Shown: positions 1 to 8,085 of the stretch, in pieces
Layout of the letters: every line of letters begins with the position of its first letter
Numbering within the stretch: the first letter of the stretch is position 1
Assembly (NCBI GenBank): GCA_028565635.1
Contig: JAOXYB010047225.1
Location: 1 to 12,175, forward strand
Reading direction: 5' to 3'
Source of the DNA: Phoronis ovalis
Lineage: Eukaryota > Phoronida > Phoronidae
DNA: 12,175 nucleotides
The notes under the pieces: model-generated
What the model saw: only the letters and a program-made list of their open reading frames with translations
Database searches by the model: none
Told to the model about the DNA's origin: nothing
Made by a program: the position numbers and the translations under genes

Positions 1-1104
1 CTTTTTAAGGTTTGCCAGCCAGCCAGACTCGTCTGGGGAACAGATATTATGGGGAACAGACTCGATGGGTGCTTCCGGGATTATATCCAGGCCTAGAAGG
101 TAACCCGGGTTTGAGTGTATTTTTAGCTAATTCCACCTCGTGGTCTGTGTTGAGAGTTCACAAAAAAGTGAATTGGTTAAGACTGCACGAAAAATCGGGA
201 GTAGGCATGAGACATGGTTATCTTTATTTGTGACTGAACAGTTAGTCTATTTACTAGAAGGCAAATGTTACTATTGAGGTGGATGAGAAAATTAATTGTA
301 TCCTTATGCCATATGTCTGCAAATTCTCGTTTTCCAGGTCAATGCAATACAGTAATTTAAGCGTGATTTTCTTCTTATTTTGTCATTATAAGGGACTACA
401 TGAGTATTATGTGTAAACTGAACTTGAGTACACGTAGTTGACATACATTGATTTTATAAAAATTTCATAACAAAGTTAAGAAAAACTCAAAGATGTAATT
501 TTTAGCTTGTAAGTCTAACTGAGTAATGTTTAGTTGCCTTGCAATAAATAGCATTTCTGTTGTTTTTTTAATAAAATTAAAATTTAAAAACCCCTTGAAT
601 TAAACCGGAAGATAACGACATCTTAATTTAAAGTATGACATACCAAGAAATATAAAGTGTAGCCGCCGTCATCCTAACAATTTTACAAGAATTTATCTTT
701 TTGTATCACACCTATTGCAATTATTATCATGATTAAAGGATTTAAGGACATCCTTTCATATATGATTTTTATGTTGTTTTGATAAAATAAAGTTTTGGTA
801 CAGAAGTAGTTAAAATTTAATAACTCGTTAGTTAAATGTTAATTAAAGCGAACAAGACGTCATCACAGGAGTTAACCGGTGGTAGGGCCTTTGTCAAATT
901 TTGACCAGGCAGGTACATACTTTGGTCCGCGCTAGTGCAAACACGTAACAGGTTATTTTATTAAAATTTTTATTTAAATGATTAATTTTTATCCCAGATA
1001 GAGGCACATATTTCTTAACAAAATATACGTCAGTGATGCCGAATTTTTGATTTATTTTTTTCGTATTAGCTGAGGAAAACATCTTTTTAAAGTTGTATTT
1101 TAAC
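1..1104. other. DNA upstream of gene A; no gene recognised
   Basis: Bases 1-120 are less AT-rich and hold an 11-nt direct repeat (tggggaacaga, near 35 and 50). A 73-codon frame at 12-233 begins at TTG and matches nothing I know. AATAAA hexamers near 543 and 786 are expected by chance here. The part from about 855 on carries the block shared with gene B. Confidence 0.5.
855..1104 (+). promoter_or_regulatory. Gene A upstream/promoter region, homologous to that of gene B
   Basis: Four anchors occur in the same order as upstream of gene B: gtcatcac (859), ggtggtaggg (878), caggtac (910) and an approximately 40-nt block near 973-1013 containing atcccagatagaggcacata. The last 44 nt before ATG align ungapped with gene B. 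The TATA position is degenerate here (cgtattag near 1062). Confidence 0.4.
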
Positions 1105-1162
1105 ATGGCACACCTGTGGATAACAGCTACTTGTTTAGCAGCGCTGTTTTTTTTAAACTATG
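1105..1162 (+). CDS. Gene A exon 1: signal peptide
   Basis: The exon encodes about 20 residues starting MAHLW with a hydrophobic core (LAALFFL) and ends on the first base of a Gly codon (phase 1). Cleavage is plausible near Gly20-Tyr-Ala22. Gene B exon 1 has the same coding length (58 nt), the same phase and shared residues (MA, ATCL.AL, YG). The donor is gttagt, with a stronger gtaagt 4 nt downstream. The next in-frame codon, inside the intron, is TAG. Confidence 0.75.
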
Positions 1163-2893
1163 GTTAGTAAGTTTACTAGTAAATTATTCCATTACCGATA
1201 ATTTGTTAACGTACTAGTCTTAGCGATGGTGCAAGTACAGTATTCGAACAGGATATATTACGCATTCCGTAAAATAGCGATAAAGAGGATAAATTATATT
1301 ATTAAGGTATACAGAAATAATATACTGCATTTTTGGATTAAACATTACCATATTATATGAGAAAATCTCAATTCACAGGACTTTTTAGAGAAGTTCGAGC
1401 AAGCCTAGATTGGTAGTTATCAGAATTAGGTTACATCATGCACTCACGTTATTTACTTATGCGTAATTCTCATGCAGCGTTATGTTTTCAACAATGCGGA
1501 AAAAGATTTTTAATCCAGTACTTGGAAAGATATCAGAGAATTTATAAGATGAATTACAATACATCAATATTGTCGCAAGGTGCTTCTTTGTATCAGTAGT
1601 CGCGTTTTGTAATTTTATTGGATACTAAAAGTAAGCGGTCATGTTCATGCACCACAATTACTAATTGTTTTAAGCCGGACATCAGCGGATAATAATTGAA
1701 TATATCTTGGTTATTTTTTTTATATGAACGGCAATTCATCCATTTCATTCATGCATACATGTATATCAAGTATTGTAATAGCATATTCCAGCAATATGTT
1801 AATTAAAATAGTACTCACATAAATGACGGACGAATAAAGATAAAATCGGTGATAGCTCTCTGTTAGGTCCGGACCACTGGTGCAAGTAAATAGCTGTTAC
1901 GATCTAAAGGACAAGTTATTTTTTTACTGTCTGCATGTATAAGCAGATGTTTTGTGTCATGTACAAGTCCTATTTAAAATTATTCAACATTTTGGAGTAT
2001 ATTTATTAATTATATTAGTTTAGGTATTTTGGATAGCTTTCAAAATGATATCAATTACTTGTGTTTTAGATGAATCTTGCTATTTCAAAGTAAAATAGTC
2101 AAATGTTCAATAAAAATATCCACAAAGACAAATTTCATAGCAAAACAAATATTTATGCTTTGCGTATATTGTATATATTGTCAACAGCTACACTAGTAGT
2201 ACTAATTGTTGGCATCAGATACACTATTAAACGTATAGATTTTTTAAAAAAATAATAACAATGATATTGTTAAACTATGTACATAAGTGAAACATATTCA
2301 ATTATATAGGTTATGCCCAATTTAAAGAAGGTGCTAGGATAACCAGATTGAGCACGAGATCAGTTAAGGAAGCCTCTGGTTTAGGATCAAGTCAGCAACA
2401 TCCGTCGCGACTATGGGTTATTAATGATTCAGGCGACTCAGCAAGAATTATTGCCTTCTCTACTGAAAGTGGTAGACGAGTAGCTGAGCTAACATTAAGG
2501 AATGTTAGAAATAGGGTAAGATTAAGATATTTATTTCAATTTCTTATATATTTTTAGTTAGAAAAGGAAATAACATAGCTCCGCGAAATATTACACGTAG
2601 ATTTAATTACACTGTGGCTTTTTATCGTAGGAAAATGTTTATTAACCAACTAATTGCCATTCGAGATCCCTTTTAATTCTGAGGAACTTCAAAATTATTA
2701 CGCTCGCTGAGATAATAATTTAGCGACACTATCTAATAACGAAAGTTTATAAAAAAATTATAAGCTCAAATAAAACTTTATATGTAAATAATCTGCTGCT
2801 GTATTCATATACAGGACTGGGAAGACTTGTCTGTCGGTAAAGGTCCAGGTGGCAGCGACTATATCTATGTGGTTGACACTGGCACTGTAAACA

Positions 2894-2958
<65 letters not shown>

Positions 2959-5900
2959 TCCAGTTCTATTGTGACCTTATATCGTGTGAAGGAGCCGTCT
3001 CAACTGTCCTCTCAAAGTGTTATTCCAGATGTCCTTACAGCAATATGGCCTCACAATGATGATTGTGAAGCACTCATGGTTGATCAGAAGGGAACTGTTT
3101 ATATTATCAAAATTGCTAGAGCCGGTCGGCGTCCAAGAGTGTATGAGGTATGCATTTATGCAGCCTGAATAATAAGTCCGTTAGTGTTTCTTACCTTCAT
3201 CTAGATGAGAATGTCAGAGTACTAACGGATGCATTTATTCAGATCTAGAATGGCCTTTAATCAAAACATTTTTTAACGTTATGCCACTTTATCGATTTTC
3301 TGTTTGCGTGTACACGTAGCCACGTACTAGTAACATTTTAAGGACAATTTTAACACAGTTAGTTATTTTTTGCCTCCAGTTTTACAGCCTGCAAATGCAG
3401 TGTTCTTTTATAGTAGCCTAATGATATTTTTGGGTTGCTCAATATATTAAAATGAAAAGGATGCCTATCTATTTTATAATTTAGTTCAATTAATATGCAA
3501 ATAGGTACCTTCGTCTGGGTGGAATAGTGGTAAAGCAGAAACGCTCCTTAATCCCCGTGATATGCCGATGTTATCTTCAAGAAATAGCGCGCCTAGAGGT
3601 GCTGATATATCACGTGATGGCACTGAGGTCCTCATGACCGACCATGGTAGAAATTATTACTGGAAACTTAACCCTGGCGAAACTGTTGTTGACGCTCTAA
3701 CGTCTAGAGCTCCAGAAATAGTGCCACAGGTTTGTATTGTTGTCACTAAATTTAATGTTGAAGCATTTACCCTGCTACATGTATTTATTTGAATGCTGAT
3801 AGTTTGTATTTGTCATTTGTCCTGGCGCACCTTATTATTTTAGCAGAATATTTAATATAAACATGTAAGATAGGTACCTTGTTTTTGTTTACACATTTTT
3901 TTCTTTAACCTCACAATTCACTATATATTATTTTGCATGATTTATAGGTGAACGAGCCTCTAAGGGAAGCAATTGCCTGGAGCCAGAATGCTGATGGTTT
4001 CTTTACATTGAGTGAAAGAAGAAATCAACCACTTAATTTTTTTGAGAGAATTACTCCAAACCTCATAACTTCTTCTTCCACCACTACTAGTACTACCACA
4101 TCTCCAACAACATCTACCACAACAGCACCTGCCGAGTTTAAGGATGGTGTGACAGCAACTAGGGTTACCACGAGTTCGGTTAAGGAAGCCTCTGGTTTAG
4201 GATCGAGTCAGCAGCATCCCACACGACTATGGGTTATAAACGACTCGGGCGATTCAGCTAGAATTATTGCTTTCTCGGTCGAAAGTGGCAGACGAGTGGC
4301 CGTGCTGACACTTAGGAATTCTAGAAATAGGGTAAGATTGAGATGTTTGTTTTAATTTTCTTCCTTGATTTTATTTAGGGAGGAAAATAACACAGCTTGT
4401 CGTAAGAAAAACATGTATTTAAAATAGCGCTTTATCACAAGGCAGATAAAACTAAGAATTTATAGTTTCAAAAGAAAATGTATATAAAAGTTAGCTGTAC
4501 GCTGCATATTGACACAATTTGTTGGTGACTTCACAAAATCTTATTTTTGTGGAGACTTTGTTTAATGAAAAATTGCGAAATCTCTCCCAAATTGAACATA
4601 TAAACGTATTACACTCATCATTAGGATTGGGAAGACTTATCTGTTGGTAAAGGTCCAGGAGGCAGTGACTACATCTATGTGGTTGATACCGGATCTAATT
4701 CTATTCTGACTTTATACCGTGTGAAGGAACCGTCTCAGCTATCCTCACAAACCGTTACGCCTGATGTGCTGATAGCAGAATGGCCTCACGCTGATGATTG
4801 CGAAGCACTCATGGTTGATGCTAAGGGATCTGTTTATGTTATCAAAATTGCTCGATCTGGCCGTCGACCAAGAGTCTATGAGGTATTCATTTATCTGATA
4901 AAAAATATTCATTGACCCTCATTGATTACTCTAAAGAATTTTGGACAGTAGGTGGAATAACTCATATTTGTTAGAGTTATCTACTATGTTGACATTTTCG
5001 TTTAATGTAATAATACACGTACAGATACGTAGTTTTTACCAGTTGAAAGGTAAGCTTGGTAGTTAGTTGTTTCTTGATATTTTTATAGAGATCTGTAAGG
5101 TTATATATATTATATTGTGGTCCACGTTATAAACATTTTAAAAACATGCAACTATGATGTGTATCCTAAATTCAATTTACAAAATAGGTTCCTTCCTCTG
5201 GTTGGAACAGTGGCAAGAAAGAAACGCTCCTGAACCCCCGAGATATGCCGGTGTTGTCTACCAAGGCTAGAGCACCCAGAGGGGCTGATATATCACGTGA
5301 TGGTACTGAGATACTCATGACTGATCACGGTAGAAATTATTACTGGAAAATTAACCCTGGAGAAACTGTTGTCGACGCTATAACATCCAGAGCTCCAGAA
5401 ATTGTGCCACAGGTTTGTACATTTTCCACAACACTGAATGCACTTAAGATTATGTTTTTGAATAATATCGCCTTTTATCATTTTACAACTAGAGTCTAGT
5501 TATCACTAAAAACTAAATTATATACAGTACTTACAACATCAAACTTTGTTTAAATTTTATCTGGTATATATAAACATATAAAACAGCATAATATAAATAT
5601 TTCAAATAAATTTTGTCAATATCTGAAATAAACTTTAAGCATATGTATATAGCTTGTATTGTCAGTCCTCCTTATTGTATCAGAAAACGATCAAGTGATC
5701 ATAATGTGACCTAGCTGTGATATTTTAGAAACTAACAATTGTCTAGTATAATCATAACAACAGTAAATTAACTCTGTGCGAATGTCATATGTTAGAATGC
5801 TCCAACATATCTTGCTATATAACTCTATAAATGATATGGATTTCCGTTATAACAGGTAATCAGATTGACCCAGTATGTAACAATTTCAGAGTATAAACTA

Positions 5901-6182
5901 TAATTATATACACATGTAGCAAATAGTTAACTTGTTTTTTACTTTCAAAAACATTTGTCTTTAACCTAACAACGCTTAACCAACACTTACAGGTGAAAGA
6001 ACCTTTAAGGGAAGCTATAGCATGGAGCCCCAACGCCGATGGCTATTACACCTTAAGCGAAAGAAGAAGACAGCCACTAAATTTTTTTGAAAGAATTCGG
6101 ACAAATACTATTGCACCTCCTATTATCAGATCTACTGCTAACCCTACCACTACCACTACTACCACTATACCAACTACTACGC

Positions 6183-6214
<32 letters not shown>

Positions 6215-7468
6215 GCTGCTACCACTACTACCATTATACCAACCACTACGCCTACTACCATCACTACCACTACTACCGCTATACCAACCACTACACCTAC
6301 TACTACCACCACACCAGCCACTACCACCACTACTGTCCCTACAACTACCACTACTGTCCCTACAACTACCACTACATCAACCACTACACCCACAACTACC
6401 ACACCTACCACTACTACCACCACTGTACCAACCACTACCACTACACCTACTACTACTAGTACTACTACTACCGCTAGACCAACCACTACCACCACTACAC
6501 CTACTACTACTGCTACTACTACTACCACTAGACCGACCACTACCACAACTACACCTACTACTACTACTACTACTACTACTGCCAGTACACCAACCACTAC
6601 CACAACTCCGCCAGTCGAAAGGTTAGCATTCACAGCTCTTGGAGACTGGGGAAAACCGGGTTCTGCTCAAAGGGCAGTAGCCTCAAGTATTGCAAAATGG
6701 TCTCAAGATAACAACGCGGAATTCCTTTTAGCTATTGGTGATAACTTTTATGAGAACGGGATATCTAGTACACGTGACAGACAAATAGATTCCACGTGGA
6801 GGAGAGTTTACACGCAACCTTCTTTGCAGAAGACATGGTACGTAATAGCCGGAAATCATGATCATCGTAATAATCGCGCTGGGAATCAGGTAGCCTTGGA
6901 CGGACTTGATGGAATATGGTTTTTTCCGAAGTTGTTTTATTCTTTCTATCATACAGTCGGTTCACAAAAAGTACATTTTATTATGATTGAGACACAGACT
7001 AATCGAAATGGCGAAGATCGAGCTCAAACTGCTTGGTTTAAAGATCAGCTGGAAAACTCTCAGGGTGATTGGATAATTGTGGTTGGCCACCATCCTGTGT
7101 TTTCATCCGGGACCCACGGTAGTGCAAGCAGTACGCGTGGTATGTTTGAAATTTTCAAGCCATTGATGGATCAGAATAAAGTAGCATTGTATATCTGTGG
7201 TCATGACCACTTTCTGGAGCGTATCAATGAGCCATCTTCCCCTAATGGTGTTGAATTTATTGTATCAGGCAGCGGGTCTAAGTTACGCGGTCAAGTTTCT
7301 AGTGCTGCGAGAAACATCGTACAGAGACGAGCCAAATCTGTTTTCTTCCGAAGTCAGTTCGGGTTTACCGGTTATGTGATTGAAGGAGATTTTATTACTG
7401 TGTCATTTGTTGATAGAAATGGAGTGAAACTGAACGAGTTTCGTAAGAAAAATCCAAGAAAGTCTTAA
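1105..7468 (+). CDS. Gene A: secreted protein with two beta-propellers, a Thr-rich stalk and a purple acid phosphatase domain (8 exons)
   Basis: Join 1105-1162, 2310-2515, 2815-3147, 3505-3729, 3948-4331, 4625-4882, 5188-5412, 5993-7468: 3165 nt, 1054 residues plus TAA. Every junction is GT-AG; intron 1 is phase 1 and all others phase 0. Order: signal peptide (1-22), propeller 1 (about 29-309) with 20 Asp at 116-135, Thr/Ser linker (about 312-335), propeller 2 (about 338-598), Thr-Pro stalk (about 613-770), phosphatase (771-1054). The phosphatase should hydrolyse phosphomonoesters at a two-metal centre outside the cell; the propellers may bind or act on an unknown ligand. The start is chosen because ATG 1105 sits in a good context (aacATGG), opens a hydrophobic leader, and aligns with the start of gene B. 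The ligand, the partner and a shell or matrix role are not shown. Exon calls are strong; the product name rests on motif recognition. Confidence 0.85.
1163..2309 (+). other. Gene A intron 1
   Basis: This 1147-nt intron is AT-rich and ends ttatatag with almost no pyrimidine tract. I see no exon-like relic, RNA gene or clear repeat in it; a 10-nt motif (ggtgcaagta) occurs twice, near 1229 and 1879, which may be chance. Confidence 0.6.
2310..2515 (+). CDS. Gene A exon 2: N-terminus of mature protein and first blade of propeller 1
   Basis: Residues 20-88. It carries the entry motifs of the propeller family: Glu40 in K-E-A-S-G-L, His50-Pro51, Trp55, and Asn58-Asp59-Ser-Gly-Asp62. The same motif order is what I recall in secreted actinobacterial propeller proteins. 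The donor is gtaaga after Arg88 (phase 0). Confidence 0.85.
2815..3147 (+). CDS. Gene A exon 3: propeller 1, DWED blade with poly-Asp insert
   Basis: Residues 89-199 (111 aa). It opens with Asp-Trp-Glu-Asp, then Y-I-Y-V-V-D-T-G, a run of 20 Asp (116-135), L-Y-R-V-K-E-P (143-149), and D-D-C-E-A-L-M-V-D (170-178) followed by G-T-V-Y-I-I-K. The paralogous exon 6 is 86 aa, almost entirely because it lacks the Asp run. The exon ends at the Glu199 codon with donor gtatgc, before a 357-nt intron in which I see nothing else. Confidence 0.88.
2896..2955 (+). repeat. (GAT)20 microsatellite coding for poly-Asp
   Basis: Twenty uninterrupted GAT codons are flanked by AAC AAT and GAA. The run lies in frame in a loop between two conserved propeller strands, so it should be surface-exposed and strongly acidic, able to bind calcium or mineral in principle. 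Uninterrupted units suggest recent slippage and probable length polymorphism. Confidence 0.97.
3505..3729 (+). CDS. Gene A exon 4: propeller 1, GADIS blade
   Basis: Residues 200-274 (75 aa). Key features are Trp205 in P-S-S-G-W-N, A-P-R-G-A-D-I-S-R-D-G (228-238), M-T-D-H-G-R-N-Y-Y-W (243-252) and the conserved V-V-D-A-L before the blade boundary. Exon 7 is its paralogue with identical length and phase. The donor is gtttgt. Confidence 0.88.
3948..4331 (+). CDS. Gene A exon 5: seam exon joining end of propeller 1 to start of propeller 2
   Basis: Residues 275-402 (128 aa). The first 36 residues close propeller 1 (L-R-E-A-I-A-W, T-L-S-E-R-R, N-F-F-E-R-I). A Thr/Ser linker of about 24 residues follows. 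The rest repeats the exon 2 blade (Glu354 in E-A-S-G, Asn372-Asp-Ser-Gly-Asp376). It is an exon 8-like start fused to an exon 2-like end, as expected from a tandem duplication with breakpoints between modules. Confidence 0.88.
4625..4882 (+). CDS. Gene A exon 6: propeller 2, DWED blade without poly-Asp
   Basis: Residues 403-488 (86 aa). Asp403-Trp-Glu-Asp406, V-V-D-T-G (421-425), L-Y-R-V-K-E-P, and Asp460-Cys-Glu462-Ala-Leu are all kept. The poly-Asp site is filled only by S-N-S. The acceptor is catcattag and the donor gtattc. The following intron (305 nt) shows nothing recognisable. Confidence 0.88.
5188..5412 (+). CDS. Gene A exon 7: propeller 2, GADIS blade
   Basis: Residues 489-563 (75 aa), the same length as exon 4 and nearly identical through R-G-A-D-I-S-R-D-G-T-E and T-D-H-G-R-N-Y-Y-W-K. 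It keeps the same phase and the same donor hexamer (gtttgt) as exon 4. Confidence 0.88.
5413..5992 (+). other. Gene A intron 7
   Basis: A 580-nt AT-rich intron. Its last 50 bases (ctttaacctaacaa, then a tacag acceptor) match the end of intron 4 (ctttaacctcacaa), which fits the module duplication. I see nothing else in it. Confidence 0.6.
5993..7468 (+). CDS. Gene A exon 8: end of propeller 2, Thr stalk and whole phosphatase domain
   Basis: Residues 564-1054 in one 1476-nt exon. The first 35 residues close propeller 2 and the Thr-Pro stalk follows. The phosphatase has the five purple acid phosphatase blocks in order: G-D-W-G (Asp781), G-D-N-F-Y (Asp813, Tyr816), G-N-H-D-H (Asn851, His852), G-H-H-P (His929) and G-H-D-H (His967, His969). 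His938 (T-H-G) matches a second-shell histidine of TRAP. The tyrosine is the residue that gives these enzymes their purple charge-transfer colour. The domain (about 284 aa) is slightly shorter than mammalian ACP5. Its single Cys (965) rules out the usual internal disulphide. It ends in a basic tail before TAA. Confidence 0.92.
6143..6613 (+). repeat. Thr/Pro-coding ACN trinucleotide repeat region with a 51-54 bp higher-order unit
   Basis: The region is built of ACT, ACC and ACA codons with regularly placed Pro (CCT, CCA) and occasional Ile, Val, Arg or Ala. Toward the 3' end it resolves into longer units: 6425-6475 (51 nt, V-P type), 6476-6529 (54 nt, R-P type), 6530-6583 (54 nt, R-P type) and a partial unit from 6584. 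The encoded segment is a typical O-glycosylation stalk. It also leaves long open frames in other frames (poly-Leu and poly-Val), which are artefacts. Confidence 0.93.
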
Positions 7469-8085
7469 ATAACTGAGAGTTAACCTTAATTGAATTTTGG
7501 TTTCCTATTGGTCAATAGATATAATGCAAATATTCAAGGAATACTTCTCGTGTAGTTCCTGTGTGCCGAGTATGTATAAATCATATAGAGACAAAGTTAT
7601 TAGTGACGTTTATGGAAAGTTATACATGTTCCGAGGCAAACTATCACTTGTTGAAACATCCAGATGGTCGAGGAATATGTGTAGAAAATAACATTTGGCA
7701 TGTCATATTACTCAAATGATATGTTACATGCAGTACAAATGATGTTTGGCTTTTGTATTTATATTATTTACTTACATAATGTACATGTGTTTTAACCATT
7801 ATATATGGAAGCAATTTTTCAATTGTAACTTGTACTGCTTTTCGTACTAAAATTATATTAATTAACTCTATTTCGTTCTTCAATTTTCATGCTGTCCCAG
7901 CCAATTTACACAACAAATTTACTCAACTGGTGTAATTAAAAGGTCACATTTAAAAATGTGTTATTTCTTACAACTATGAAAAACATTTTGATTTTTCATT
8001 CCCAATGCAGAAAGCAGAATTTTGTACAGCTAAATAATATCATATATCAAAGGTTCTTTAAAATAAATATATGTTCAAAACTTAA
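7469..8085 (+). other. Probable 3' UTR of gene A with polyadenylation signals
   Basis: AT-rich DNA follows the TAA. The first candidate signal is ATTAAA at 7935-7940 and the first canonical AATAAA is at 8062-8067; another AATAAA is at 8524-8529. Which one is used cannot be told from sequence. Short open frames at 7497-7691 and 7958-8170 have no recognisable motif and look like chance. Confidence 0.4.

Noticed and set aside
12-233. 73-codon frame at the left edge
   Set aside because: It starts at TTG, has no recognised domain and no splice-site evidence.
894-1106. 70-codon minus-strand frame over the gene A promoter
   Set aside because: Lys/Asn-rich composition typical of AT-rich noncoding DNA, overlapping the promoter and start codon of gene A.
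6087-6626. 179-codon plus-strand frame rich in Leu and Pro
   Set aside because: A frame-shifted reading of the same repeat, lying inside exon 8 of gene A.
6046-6633. 195-codon minus-strand frame rich in Val and Gly
   Set aside because: It is the complement of the Thr-coding ACN repeat. A trinucleotide repeat without T-A-A or T-A-G or T-G-A phases stays open by composition.
7197-7379. 60-codon plus-strand frame inside the phosphatase exon
   Set aside because: Shadow frame of the phosphatase coding sequence.
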